DNA of 64,000 bases, taken from contig NZ_CP108132.1 in NCBI RefSeq assembly GCF_036203305.1, positions 124,001 through 188,000 on the forward strand, written 5' to 3'. Of this stretch, positions 8,974 to 16,854 are shown piece by piece. This stretch comes from Streptomyces sp. NBC_00190 (GTDB lineage: Bacteria > Actinomycetota > Actinomycetes > Streptomycetales > Streptomycetaceae). The notes under the pieces were generated by a model, which was not told the origin of the DNA, searched no databases, and worked only from the letters and a program-made list of their open reading frames with translations. Position 1 is the first letter of the stretch. The number at the start of each line of letters is the position of its first letter. The translations under genes were made by a program, and so were the position numbers.

Positions 8974-9189
8974 TCAGGCGGCGTTCATGGCGTCGGCCAG
9001 GGACTTCGGGCGCATGTCCGTCCAGCTCTCGTTGATGTGGTCGAGGCAGGCCTGGCGGCTGTCCTCGCCGTGCGCCACGGTCCAGCCGGCCGGGACCTCG
9101 GCGAAGGCGGGCCAGAGGGAGTGCTGGTTCTCCTCGTTGACGAGGACCAGGTAGCGGGCGTCGTCGTTCTCGAACGGGTTCGTGGCCAT
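8974..9189 (-). CDS. MbtH-like NRPS accessory protein
   Basis: A 71-residue protein with the complete MbtH signature: [19 protein letters not shown] followed by WTDMRPKSL. MbtH proteins bind NRPS adenylation domains and make them soluble or active. It is the last gene of the long leftward operon and lies just before the NRPS block, so the A domains at 4585-7287 and 1-3894 are its likely partners. Start ATG 9189 is preceded by GAAGGAAGAACCGGCC. Nothing unusual in sequence or length. Confidence 0.96.
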   Translation of the reverse strand: MATNPFENDDARYLVLVNEENQHSLWPAFAEVPAGWTVAHGEDSRQACLDHINESWTDMRPKSLADAMNAA

Positions 9190-9230
9190 GGCCGGTTCTT
9201 CCTTCGGTGGGTGTACGGGTATCGGAGGGG

Positions 9231-9851
9231 TCAGGCGGCGCGGGCGTTCAGCTGCTCGACGAAGGCGGACAGCCGGTCGACGCCCCAGAACTTGTCGAAT
9301 CCGCTGATGAAGAAGGGGACGCCGAAGACCCCGTCGCGGTGCAGGGAGTTCAGCGCGGTGATGCCGAGCTCGCGGATCGCGGGGTCCTCGTGGGCCAGGG
9401 CGAGCACCTGCGGGTCCAGGCCCAGGGTCCTGGCGATGCGGCGCATGGTGTCCGGGTCGGAGATGTCCTCGCCGAGCTCCCAGCGGGCGCGGTAGGTCTC
9501 GGCGATGAACTCGGGTCCGGCGCCGAGCCGGTCGGCCGCGAGGTAGGCCAGGTGGGAGACCTCCCAGCGCGGGGCGGGATCCACCGGCCACACCATGTCC
9601 AGGCCGCGGGCCCGGGCGAGGCGGCGGACGTCCTGGAGGATGTAGAGGTGTTTCTCCTTGGACATCGGGACGTACGGCAGCGTGATGTTGCTGCGCTCCA
9701 GTTCGTCCAGGGCCGGCTCGTCCGGCTCCCAGAACGGCAGCCAGTCGATCCGGCCGGCCACGTCCGGGTGCCGGTCCACCAGGTCCCGGTAGGCCATCCA
9801 GGAGTAGGGGCTGCGGAAGGAGAAGTACCAGCGTGGTCCGCGTCGTGCCAT
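9231..9851 (-). CDS. DsbA-fold isomerase-like protein (HCCA isomerase family)
   Basis: A 206-residue thioredoxin-fold protein of the DsbA / 2-hydroxychromene-2-carboxylate isomerase family. The site where DsbA has CxxC reads FRSPYSW, with Ser in place of Cys, as in the glutathione-dependent isomerase branch. [10 protein letters not shown] near residue 175 contains the conserved cis-proline region, so it is not a disulfide oxidoreductase. Within an operon for a reduced acyl chain an E/Z double-bond isomerase is the simplest role; this is inferred from context. Start ATG 9851 sits 4 bases after GGAGG. GTG 9854 would be too close to the RBS. Confidence 0.8.
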   Translation of the reverse strand: MARRGPRWYFSFRSPYSWMAYRDLVDRHPDVAGRIDWLPFWEPDEPALDELERSNITLPYVPMSKEKHLYILQDVRRLARARGLDMVWPVDPAPRWEVSHLAYLAADRLGAGPEFIAETYRARWELGEDISDPDTMRRIARTLGLDPQVLALAHEDPAIRELGITALNSLHRDGVFGVPFFISGFDKFWGVDRLSAFVEQLNARAA

Positions 9852-9908
9852 CACGCCTCCAACGGTTTCGTGCGGGTGTTCAAGACGGTCTCGGTCGTGC
9901 GTGGTGGG

Positions 9909-10655
9909 TCAGATGGTGATGCCGCCGTCGATCTGCAGGACGGCGCCGGTGACGTAGGCGGCCCGGTCCGAGACGAGGTAGGCGACCAGGTCGGCGACCT
10001 CCTCCGCGGTGCCCATGCGGCCCAGCGGGATGGAGGTGAGTGCCTCCTTGCGGGCCTTGTCGTTCATCTCGGCGACCATGTCGGTCTCGATGAAGCCCGG
10101 GGCGACCGCGTTGACGCGGATGCCGGCGCGGCCGCTCTCCTTGGCCAGCGCGCGGGAGAAGCCGATGATCCCCGCCTTGGAGGCGGAGTAGTTGGTCTGG
10201 GTGCGGTGGCCGTAGACCCCGGCGACCGAGGAGATGTTGACGATGGCGCCGCCACGGCGCTTCATCATGCCGAAGACCACGGCGCGGCAGACGTGGTAGA
10301 CGCCGTCCAGGTTGGTGTCGATGACCTGGCGCCACTGCTCGTCGTCCATGAGGACGAGCGGGTTGTCCCGGGTGATGCCGGCCGCGGTGACCGCCGCGTC
10401 GACCGGGCCGAGCCCGTCCTCGGTGGCCTCGATCCAGGCCCGTACGGCGTCGCCGTCGGCGACGTCGGCACGGGTGCCGACCACGCGTACGCCGAACTCC
10501 TGGCCGGTCTTCTCCAGGCTGCGCGCGGCGTCCTCGTCCGAGCGGTAGCAGAAGGCGACGTCGAAGCCGTCGCGGGCCAGCGCGCGGACCGTGGCGCGGC
10601 CGATGCCGCGCGAGCCGCCGCTGACGAGAGCCACCCGGCTCGTGCTGTCCGACAT
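9909..10655 (-). CDS. 3-oxoacyl-ACP reductase (FabG-type SDR)
   Basis: A 248-residue FabG-like reductase that reduces beta-ketoacyl-ACP with NADPH. It shows [11 protein letters not shown] at the nucleotide site, the catalytic Ser in NISSVAG, Tyr and Lys in NYSASKAG, NAVAPGFIETDM, and the C-terminal DGGITI. It lies between the dehydratase pair (10667-11547) and the DsbA-fold protein, so it would provide the ketoreduction step of each elongation cycle with the two hotdog dehydratases. Start ATG 10655 is preceded by GAGGAGAG. No enoyl reductase is visible in the operon, which suggests that double bonds are kept. Confidence 0.92.
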   Translation of the reverse strand: MSDSTSRVALVSGGSRGIGRATVRALARDGFDVAFCYRSDEDAARSLEKTGQEFGVRVVGTRADVADGDAVRAWIEATEDGLGPVDAAVTAAGITRDNPLVLMDDEQWRQVIDTNLDGVYHVCRAVVFGMMKRRGGAIVNISSVAGVYGHRTQTNYSASKAGIIGFSRALAKESGRAGIRVNAVAPGFIETDMVAEMNDKARKEALTSIPLGRMGTAEEVADLVAYLVSDRAAYVTGAVLQIDGGITI

Positions 10656-10666
10656 GATCTCTCTCC

Positions 10667-11146
10667 TCAGACGCTTGCCGGGCGCAGGGCCGCGGCGGGG
10701 CGGAAGGCCATGACGATGCGGCCCACGGTCATGACCGTCTCGCCGGCCGAGCGGGTCTCGCCCTCGAACAGCAGGGTGTCGTCGACCTTGCGGTCGAGGC
10801 GCACCCGGTGCTCCAGGACCTCTCCGGGCAGCACCGGCCGGTGGAACTCGACGCCGGTCATGCCGCCGAAGAGCATCACCTGCCCGTCGAGGACGTCCGG
10901 GTTGGGGTCGTCCCAGGTGGCGAGGGCTCCCGCGGACTGGCACCAGGACTCCACGAGCAGCGTCGCCGGGTAGGCGAAGTCCTCGTCGGGGGTGTCCGCG
11001 CCGAACCGCTCGTACCAGGGCTCGTTGCAGGTGACCGCCTTGAGGGCGATCAGCCGCTCGCCGGGGACGACGTCGACGACGCGGTCCACCAGCAGCATCG
11101 GGAAGCGGTGCGGCAGCCGGGCTCGGATGTCGCGCTGGCCGATCAT
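10667..11146 (-). CDS. Hotdog 3-hydroxyacyl-ACP dehydratase (FabA/FabZ-like), subunit 1
   Basis: A 159-residue single-hotdog protein. HRFPMLLVDRV near residues 13-23 carries the catalytic-type His of the FabZ family, and LLVESWCQSAG carries the Glu on the central helix. It overlaps the neighbouring dehydratase gene by 4 bp (ATGA at 11143-11146), so the two are likely made together and may form a heteromer, as dehydratase pairs in highly reducing type II PKS systems do. The substrate is probably an ACP-bound 3-hydroxyacyl chain made by the ketosynthases of the same operon. Pairing as a heterodimer is inference. Confidence 0.88.
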   Translation of the reverse strand: MIGQRDIRARLPHRFPMLLVDRVVDVVPGERLIALKAVTCNEPWYERFGADTPDEDFAYPATLLVESWCQSAGALATWDDPNPDVLDGQVMLFGGMTGVEFHRPVLPGEVLEHRVRLDRKVDDTLLFEGETRSAGETVMTVGRIVMAFRPAAALRPASV

Positions 11147-11547
11147 GCCGCCGCCTCCCGGCCGGTCGCGGGCAGGGCGTAGCGCAGCCGGACGGCGGCG
11201 GCGGGGCCGCGGCCGGTGGTCAGCTTGGCCCGGCACTGCCAGTCGCCGGCCGCGGTCGGCTTCCACTCCATGGCGATGTCCACCCGGTCCCCGGGGAAGA
11301 CGGGCCCGGTGAAGCGGGTGGACTCCACGGCGGCGAGCGACGCGCCCTTGGCCTCGGCGGGCAGGGTGGCCTGGGCGCCCTGGCAGGCGCACTCCACCAG
11401 GCAGACCCCGGGGAAGATCGGGAAGCCCGGGTAGTGGCCGGGCAGCACGGTCTCGGTGTCGGCCACCGTGAAGCGGGCCGCGAGGCTCGGCCCGCCGTCG
11501 GCCGGCAGCACGTCGACCGCGCCGCGAAGTGGGCTCGCGGCGGGCAT
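11143..11547 (-). CDS. Hotdog 3-hydroxyacyl-ACP dehydratase, subunit 2
   Basis: A 134-residue hotdog protein. LPGHYPGFPIFPGVCLVE contains both the His (HYPGFP) and the Glu (GVCLVE) of FabZ-type dehydratases, followed by CACQGAQ. Its start codon shares one base with the stop of the ACP gene (TGATG) and its stop overlaps the next dehydratase (ATGA), so ACP, DH2 and DH1 are translated as a coupled block. The role is dehydration of 3-hydroxyacyl-ACP; whether one or both subunits are active cannot be told from sequence. Confidence 0.88.
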   Translation of the reverse strand: MPAASPLRGAVDVLPADGGPSLAARFTVADTETVLPGHYPGFPIFPGVCLVECACQGAQATLPAEAKGASLAAVESTRFTGPVFPGDRVDIAMEWKPTAAGDWQCRAKLTTGRGPAAAVRLRYALPATGREAAA

Positions 11548-11795
11548 CAGGCGGCCTGCGCGGCGTCGAGCCTGCCGAGCAGGACGTCGTAGGCGCCCTG
11601 CAAGGTGGCGATCTGCTTGAGGTCGGACTCCGGCAGCTTGACGGCGTACTTCTTCTCCAGCACGACGACGATCTCCAGCGCCATCAGCGAGTCGACCTCC
11701 AGGTCGTCGACGAAGCGCGCGTGGTCGGTCACCTCGGCGATGTCGACGTCCAGCACCTGCGCCACGATGGCGCGCAGTTCTTCCTTCTCCAGCAC
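11547..11795 (-). CDS. Acyl carrier protein (second ACP of the left operon)
   Basis: An 82-residue acidic carrier protein with the phosphopantetheine site in DLEVDSLMALEI (Ser near 36). It follows a ketosynthase-like gene and precedes the two dehydratases with a one-base stop-start overlap. A GAACCC stretch and AAGGACC precede ATG 11795. With the ACP at 19296-19550 the operon encodes two carriers, which may serve different acyl chains or starter and extension. The Sfp-type transferase at 24499 is the obvious activating enzyme. Confidence 0.93.
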   Translation of the reverse strand: MLEKEELRAIVAQVLDVDIAEVTDHARFVDDLEVDSLMALEIVVVLEKKYAVKLPESDLKQIATLQGAYDVLLGRLDAAQAA

Positions 11796-11823
11796 GGGTT
11801 CGGGTCCTTTCGGGAGGGCGGGC

Positions 11824-12942
11824 TCAGCGCAGGCCGAGCAGGGCGCAGCCGACGGTGCCGGTGCGGTCCACGGAGGTGATGACGCCGATCCGGCCGGCCG
11901 TTTCGGCGGGACGGTCCTCGGCGTACGAGAGCAGGGCGGCGGCCTGGAAGGCGGCCGCGGCGGCGCCGGTGTCGCCGATCAGGCCGCTCGGCGTCAGGTC
12001 GGCGGGCCCGGGCTCGCCGAACACCTCCCGTACCGCGTCGGCTTCGCCGCGGCCCTCGCGGCCGGGGGCCCCGGACCGGGCGACGGCGGCGACCTGGCCG
12101 GGTTCGACGCCGGCCCGGCGCAGCGCCGAGCGCAGGCAGGAGACGAGGGCGGGGCGGGTGTCGCCGTCGAGGACGACGCCGAGTTCCACCGCGAGGAGTT
12201 CGGCGAGCACGGGCTGGCCGGGGTCCTCGGGGGTGTGCGGTTCGACGAGCAGCATGGCGCAGCCCTCGCCGAGCGCGGGGGCGTCCTCGGTGCCCGGGTC
12301 CGCGCTGTGGTGCTCCAGCCAGGCGCGGGCCTGGGAGAACTCCTCGGCGGCGCCGCACAGGACGGTGCGGGCCCGGCCCGCACCGAGCAGCCGACGCGAG
12401 TAGTTGAGGGCGTGCAGGCCGGCGGTGCGGCCGCCCGCGATGGTGGCGTTGGGGCCCTTGAGCTGGTACCAGATGGCGCTCTGGCCGGCCGCGCAGTTCA
12501 TGACGGTGTTGGGGAACCGCGCCGGGTCGACGAAGAAGGGCTGCTCGCCGGTGAGGGAGTCGCGGGTGAAGTCCATCATGGACTGGGCGCTGCCCGTGGT
12601 GGTGCCGAGCGCGAACGCCGCGCCCTCGCCGGTGCCGACGGCGCGGTTGCGCTCGGCGTCGTCCAGGAGGGATCCGACGGCGGTGACCGCGAGGCCGGTG
12701 ACCCGGTCCATCGAGCGGGTGCCCTTCTTGCCGAGCACCTCCCGGATGCCGAACGCGGGCACGACACAGCCCACGCCGTCCGGAACGGTGCCGTGCTCGG
12801 GGCCGAGTTCGGTGACGGTGGCGCGCCGTTCCCGCAGTCCCTCGGTGAACGCGGCCCTGCCGATGCCGTACGGCGACACGGCCGACCAAGCGGTGATCAC
12901 CGGGCGTCCGGCGCCCGTGGTGAGGGTGGTCATGACCGTCAC
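11824..12942 (-). CDS. Ketosynthase-like protein without catalytic Cys (CLF-like)
   Basis: A 372-residue thiolase-fold protein. It begins like ketosynthases (PVITAWSAVSPYGIGR). At the nucleophile elbow it reads IAGGRTAGLHAL, with Arg where active ketosynthases have Cys. The usual downstream HGTGT and GH motifs are absent: the regions read AVARSGAPG and LIGDTGAAAAAF. A chain-length-factor or structural/gating role with one of the two full ketosynthases (16851-19264) is likely, but it lies away from them, next to an ACP and the dehydratases. GTG 12942 is chosen; ATG 12933 in the same frame has the better distance from AAAGGAA. Confidence 0.8.
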   Translation of the reverse strand: MTVMTTLTTGAGRPVITAWSAVSPYGIGRAAFTEGLRERRATVTELGPEHGTVPDGVGCVVPAFGIREVLGKKGTRSMDRVTGLAVTAVGSLLDDAERNRAVGTGEGAAFALGTTTGSAQSMMDFTRDSLTGEQPFFVDPARFPNTVMNCAAGQSAIWYQLKGPNATIAGGRTAGLHALNYSRRLLGAGRARTVLCGAAEEFSQARAWLEHHSADPGTEDAPALGEGCAMLLVEPHTPEDPGQPVLAELLAVELGVVLDGDTRPALVSCLRSALRRAGVEPGQVAAVARSGAPGREGRGEADAVREVFGEPGPADLTPSGLIGDTGAAAAAFQAAALLSYAEDRPAETAGRIGVITSVDRTGTVGCALLGLR

Positions 12943-12997
12943 CTGTTCCTTTCCGTTGTCGGATGTACGTGACGAACGCGGCGCAGCGGCGCCGGGT

Positions 12998-13381
12998 TCA
13001 GAGGAAGAGGACCATCCGGTAGTCGGTCCACCGCTCGGCCGTCTCTCCCGGGCGGGTGAGTCCGATGCCCTCGATCAGCGGGTGGGCCGAGCCGAGGGCC
13101 TCGATGTCGGGTTCCTCCACCCAGACCCGGACGCCCACGCCGAGCAGGGTGCGCAGCCCCTCGCGGGGGTCGCTGAGGGTCTCCACCGTGCGGTTGCCGA
13201 TGCGCAGGGCGGGCACGGGGCCCGCGTCCACGGCGTAGGACACGGCCGAGCCGCGCAGCAGGATGTCGAGGCCGCCGAGCTGCCGGTGCAGTTCGGTGGC
13301 CAGGTAGAGCTCGTCGAAGAACTGCTTCTCGAGCGCGCCGCGGTAGCCGCGCTCCACGATGGCCAGCACCCGGTCGTCCAT
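12998..13381 (-). CDS. DsrE-like small protein, third of three
   Basis: A 127-residue protein with no Cys. Alternating hydrophobic strands (GLDILLRGSAVSYAV, LLGVGVRVWVEE, TDYRMVLFL at the end) match the DsrE/DsrF/DsrH (TusBCD) flavodoxin-like fold rather than any enzyme of polyketide assembly. Start ATG 13381 shares one base with the stop of the preceding DsrE-like gene. In sulfur-relay complexes the third subunit lacks or has a non-catalytic Cys, and here too. Its function in a biosynthetic operon is unknown; see the finding on this trio. Confidence 0.68.
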   Translation of the reverse strand: MDDRVLAIVERGYRGALEKQFFDELYLATELHRQLGGLDILLRGSAVSYAVDAGPVPALRIGNRTVETLSDPREGLRTLLGVGVRVWVEEPDIEALGSAHPLIEGIGLTRPGETAERWTDYRMVLFL

Positions 13382-13788
13382 CAGAGCACCCCCAGGTGCA
13401 GGGTCTTGTCGGCGGCCGCGACGTTGGCCGCGTATCCGGCCGGCGGCCGGAGCACCACCTGGGGCAGGTGCTCCGCCGCACCCCGGTCGTCGCTGCAGAA
13501 CCGGCATCCGTACCAGTACAGCCGGTCCGGGTACGCGGCGAGCAGTTCCTCGGCCAGCGCGGCCGTGGAGGGGTAGTCCCGGTTCCAGTCCGCCATGTTG
13601 CGCGGCTTGTCGGGTCCGAGGACGCGCTGGGTGAGCAGGGTGGCGTAGCCGCACGTCCACACCTGTACGGTGGCGCCGCGCTCCAGAAGGGCCTGGGTCA
13701 GCCGCAGGGCGCTGGTGACCTGGTCCGACGCGTGGGGGGCACCCATCAGGGTGATGAGCACGTCAGTGTGCGGAATCTTCCTGGCCAT
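13381..13788 (-). CDS. DsrE-like small protein with Cys motif, second of three
   Basis: A 135-residue protein of the DsrE family. N-terminal TDVLITLMGAPHASDQVTSA is the typical first strand-helix. C46 lies in VWTCGYA, and C95 and C98 in YGCRFCSDDRGAAE, a position that corresponds to the reactive Cys before the 'RG' of DsrE/TusD. The other two proteins of the trio have no Cys, so this would be the only persulfide-carrying subunit if the complex relays sulfur. It overlaps neither neighbour upstream (stop of the previous gene abuts its ATG at 13788) and couples by TGATG to the next gene. The reaction is unknown. Confidence 0.72.
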   Translation of the reverse strand: MARKIPHTDVLITLMGAPHASDQVTSALRLTQALLERGATVQVWTCGYATLLTQRVLGPDKPRNMADWNRDYPSTAALAEELLAAYPDRLYWYGCRFCSDDRGAAEHLPQVVLRPPAGYAANVAAADKTLHLGVL

Positions 13789-14133
13789 CTAGTGCCACAC
13801 CACCCGGACGGCCGGATCGAGGATCCAGCCCGCCACCACGTCCATGCCGACGACCGACAGTTCGGGGCGCAGGTCCGCCGTGTCGAGGCCGTGCTGGGCC
13901 AGCGAGAAACTGTCCGCGGCCAGCACCCCGCCCTCCTTCTGGAACCGGTCCAGGTCGCTGTCGCTGCCGGGGACGGCGAGCACGACCCCGTCCTGGACCA
14001 GGAAGAGGAGCGCCGACTGTCCGGTGAGCACCTGCGTGACGGCGTCGCGCCGGAAACCGGCGTCCCGCGTCACGCGGCCCTGGCTCTCGATGAGCAGCAG
14101 CCGGGGGGTGCCGCTGTCCCAGATCTCGCTCAC
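13789..14133 (-). CDS. DsrE-like small protein, first of three
   Basis: A 114-residue DsrE/F-like protein without Cys. Recognisable parts are LLLIESQGR (strand 1), SALLFLVQDGVVLAV (strand 2), GGVLAADSFSLAQHGL (the conserved Gly-x-x-(V/L)-x-x-D-x-(F)-S-(L) segment) and the ending VVWH. Start GTG 14133 overlaps the stop of the double-hotdog gene (GTGA). The stop directly abuts the next ATG. The three genes 14133 to 12998 form a tight cassette within the acyl-chain operon. Confidence 0.7.
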   Translation of the reverse strand: MSEIWDSGTPRLLLIESQGRVTRDAGFRRDAVTQVLTGQSALLFLVQDGVVLAVPGSDSDLDRFQKEGGVLAADSFSLAQHGLDTADLRPELSVVGMDVVAGWILDPAVRVVWH

Positions 14134-15098
14134 GCCTGCGGCGCTCCGCTGATCGCGTCGACGACGCGCTGGTCGAAGTTGACCAGGCTCCAGTCGCGGC
14201 GGTTCTCGATGACGGCGTAGCCGTGGACGATCCGGCCGGTGGCGGTCTTGACGAGCTTGCCGTCGCGCAGCACGTAGAAGTCCATGCGCGAGGTGTAGGT
14301 GAAGTCCTTGAAGACCTCCTCGACGGTGTAGACCGTGTAGAGGTCCTCCTCCATCAGCGCCTCGTCGAGGATGCGGATGTCGGAGCGGGGCACGACCGGG
14401 ATCCAGCGGCGGTCGTCGAGCAGCGTCTTGATGGAGATGCCGCGGTCGGCGACGAAGCGGTCCTTGCCCTCCTCCATCAGGCGCAGGTAGCCCGACATCT
14501 GGATGCGCTCGGTGAAGTGGCAGTACGGGTACGGGATGTTCCACTTCCAGGCGTACGCGTTCTGCCCGGCGGTCAGCGAGGCGAGGATCTCCTCCTCGGC
14601 CGGGGCGGCGCTGCCCGGCTCGCGCTCCAGGTCGTCGCCGAGGGTGGCGACGGCGAAGCGGGCGAGCTGCTCCGGGACCTCGCCGGCGGCCTCCAGGTAG
14701 GTGTCGACGCGCAGCGAGACGCGGACCTTGGAGGTGACGGCCTTGAGGGTCTCGCCGCCGCGCTCGAACCGGATGGTGACCTTGAAGCCGATGGTCCCGT
14801 CCTCGTCCTTCGTCCAGGGCACGACCTCCGCCTCGGCGACGTCGTCCATGTGGAAGGCGTGCAGGATGCGGGAGTCGATGGAGACCAGGTCCAGGCCCAG
14901 GCCGTGCTCCTCGTACAGGGCGCGGGCGGCGAGCCCGGACTGCCGGAAGTGGTCCAGGACGGCTTCCTCGACGAGGTAGTTGACGTGCTTGAAGCCGATC
15001 CAGGTGCAGATGTTGGACCCCTCGTAGCGGGGGCGCACCAGGGTGGTGGTGTTGGTGGTCAGCAGCGCCTTGACGGCGGTGTCCGTGACGAGGGTCAT
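14130..15098 (-). CDS. Double-hotdog acyl thioesterase/dehydratase-like protein
   Basis: A 322-residue protein built of two hotdog-like halves. The first has NYLVEEAVLDHFRQSGLAARAL near residue 39 and the following strand region IDSRILHAFHMDDVAEAEV, typical of 4HBT-type acyl thioesterases. The second half (ERIQMSGYLRLMEEGKDRFV, then LYTVYTVEEVFKDFTYTSRMDFYVLRDGKLVKTATGRIVHGY in shorter pieces) repeats the pattern. It may hydrolyse or transfer acyl groups from ACP, or act as a dehydratase; catalytic residues are not certain. Its ATG overlaps the stop of the hydrolase gene (ATGA) and its stop overlaps the first DsrE-like gene, so all are coupled. Confidence 0.72.
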   Translation of the reverse strand: MTLVTDTAVKALLTTNTTTLVRPRYEGSNICTWIGFKHVNYLVEEAVLDHFRQSGLAARALYEEHGLGLDLVSIDSRILHAFHMDDVAEAEVVPWTKDEDGTIGFKVTIRFERGGETLKAVTSKVRVSLRVDTYLEAAGEVPEQLARFAVATLGDDLEREPGSAAPAEEEILASLTAGQNAYAWKWNIPYPYCHFTERIQMSGYLRLMEEGKDRFVADRGISIKTLLDDRRWIPVVPRSDIRILDEALMEEDLYTVYTVEEVFKDFTYTSRMDFYVLRDGKLVKTATGRIVHGYAVIENRRDWSLVNFDQRVVDAISGAPQA

Positions 15099-15943
15099 CG
15101 CTGGAGCTCCAGGGCGTTGGGAAGGGCCATCCCGCGCTGCGGGGCGGGGCCCAGGGTCGTGTGGACGAAGCCGCTCACCACGGCGGCGAAGTCGCCGGCC
15201 GCGTCGAGCATGGGGAAGTGCCCGCTGCCGGGCATGACGTGCGACACCGCGTCGGGGAGGGCCCCGGCGAGCGCCACGCCCTCCTCCGGGCGGGCGGCGA
15301 AGTCGCTCTCGCCGACGACCACCAGGGTGGGGACCGTGATCCGGCCCGTTTCCAGGGTGGGCGTGCGCAGGTACAGGTCGAAGAAGCGGAACCAGCCGTA
15401 CGGGCCGACCCGGTCGCGGACCCGTTCGCCCATGGCCTGCTGGATGTCGGCCGGAACCCGGCCGCCCGAGTGGGCCCGGATCCCTTCCTCCATGATCAGG
15501 TGGAAGTCGTTGAGGTAGTAGCTGATGGTGTTCCAGTCGAACTGGTCGGCCCGGCCCCGGTAGAAGGGCGACACCAGGACCAGGGCCCGGATGCCGAACT
15601 GGCGCAGGGCGTCGACACCGCCGCGCATCTTCTGGTCGAGCAGGTCGAGCAGCACGTTGGCCGCCATGGAGTGGGCGACCACCACCTCGGCCCCGCCCGG
15701 CACCGCCTCCAGCGCCTTGGCGAGCCAGCCCCGCAGGTTGGGCTGCTCGTTCCACTCGGCGATGGTCTCGGTGCGCCACGGCAGCCGCGCCGTCCACAGC
15801 TGGTAGTTCTGCGGCAGCTCCGGGAGCGTGCGCTCCCAGACGGTGTCGTTGGCGGCGAGACCGTGCAGCAGCAGGACGCGCGGACCCGTGCCCTCGGTGC
15901 GCCGTTCGACGGCGACCGGACGCAGGTCGATGTGGGTGTTCAT
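15095..15943 (-). CDS. Alpha/beta-hydrolase
   Basis: A 282-residue alpha/beta-hydrolase. RVLLLHGLAANDTVW is the oxyanion strand, VVAHSMAAN contains the nucleophile Ser (near 99), GESDFA the acid, and GSGHFPM the catalytic His. Start ATG 15943 follows GGGAGGAA. It is 20 bp behind the ketosynthase-like gene and overlaps the double-hotdog gene. Possible roles are chain release by hydrolysis or lactonisation, or editing. It is not of the TEII subfamily. Confidence 0.85.
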   Translation of the reverse strand: MNTHIDLRPVAVERRTEGTGPRVLLLHGLAANDTVWERTLPELPQNYQLWTARLPWRTETIAEWNEQPNLRGWLAKALEAVPGGAEVVVAHSMAANVLLDLLDQKMRGGVDALRQFGIRALVLVSPFYRGRADQFDWNTISYYLNDFHLIMEEGIRAHSGGRVPADIQQAMGERVRDRVGPYGWFRFFDLYLRTPTLETGRITVPTLVVVGESDFAARPEEGVALAGALPDAVSHVMPGSGHFPMLDAAGDFAAVVSGFVHTTLGPAPQRGMALPNALELQR

Positions 15944-15963
15944 GAAGGGTTCCTCCCGGCCGC

Positions 15964-16854
15964 TCACGCCGCTTCGGGCGCGAACAGCAGCAGATCGGCG
16001 CGTGCGTCGTCGGTGGAGGTACCGGTCACGGCCTGTACGGGTCCGCGCTCGCCGGCGTCGAACCAGCCGACGGCGGCGGCGACCTGGAGCAGACCGGACG
16101 CCCCGGAGGCCGTGCCGAAGTGCGCGGGCAGCGCCCAGCGGCGCCCGCGCGGGCCCGGCTCGCCCGCGCCCCGGTGGTAGGGGCCGAGCACGGCCCGTAC
16201 GGTCGCGGCGCGCTCGGCGGCCGCGGCCCGGGACTCGACCACGAGGGCCGCGCCGCCGTCGACCGCGCGGCCGCCGCCGAGCAGGCGGCGCACCACCTCG
16301 TTGTCGGGCTCGACGCCGAGCACCAGGACCCGCTCGGCCCGGCCCGCCGTGATGACGGTGGCCGCCCAGTGGACGGCGTCCAGGCCCGAGGTCTCGCCGT
16401 TGCAGACCATCAGGTTGGGGCCGCGCAGCCCGTAGCGGATGGCCGCCGAGGAGGCGATGACGTTGCTGGAGGCGTTGGGCAGGTCCATCGGGCTGGTCGC
16501 CGTGACGGTCTCCTCCCGGATGGTGTCCAGGGCCCGGGCGACGGTGTCCAGGTTGCCGAAGTTGGAGCTGGCGACCACGCCGACGCTCGCGGCGGGCACC
16601 GTGAGCCCGTCCTTCTCCTCGCCGAGCAGGCCTGCGTCGCGCAGCGCGGCGGCGGTCAGCGCGTAGCCGAGCTGGGTGGCCCGGTCCTTGTAGCGCAGGC
16701 CCTTCTTCCCGACGTGGGCGGCCGGGTCGACGGGTGCGCCGCCCTCGGCCGGTCCGTCGGCCAGGGCCCGCGCGCTGTCGGTGCCGGGCAGCAGTACGGC
16801 GGCTCCGGTGACGACCACGCTGGTGTCGGTGCTCCGGGCGGTCTGTGTCGTCAT
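15964..16854 (-). CDS. Short ketosynthase-like protein without catalytic Cys
   Basis: A 296-residue protein with the N-terminal ketosynthase half recognisable (VVVTGAAVLLPG; ASSNFGNLDTV) and a shortened C-terminal half. The nucleophile elbow reads MVCNGETSGLDAV, with Glu in the position of the Cys of ketosynthases or the Gln of chain-length factors. HGTGT and the second His motif are missing. It overlaps the adjacent complete ketosynthase by ATGA (16851-16854), so it could be its partner, but at 296 residues it is shorter than normal CLFs (about 400). It resembles the protein at 11824-12942 in lacking the active site. Confidence 0.78.
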   Translation of the reverse strand: MTTQTARSTDTSVVVTGAAVLLPGTDSARALADGPAEGGAPVDPAAHVGKKGLRYKDRATQLGYALTAAALRDAGLLGEEKDGLTVPAASVGVVASSNFGNLDTVARALDTIREETVTATSPMDLPNASSNVIASSAAIRYGLRGPNLMVCNGETSGLDAVHWAATVITAGRAERVLVLGVEPDNEVVRRLLGGGRAVDGGAALVVESRAAAAERAATVRAVLGPYHRGAGEPGPRGRRWALPAHFGTASGASGLLQVAAAVGWFDAGERGPVQAVTGTSTDDARADLLLFAPEAA

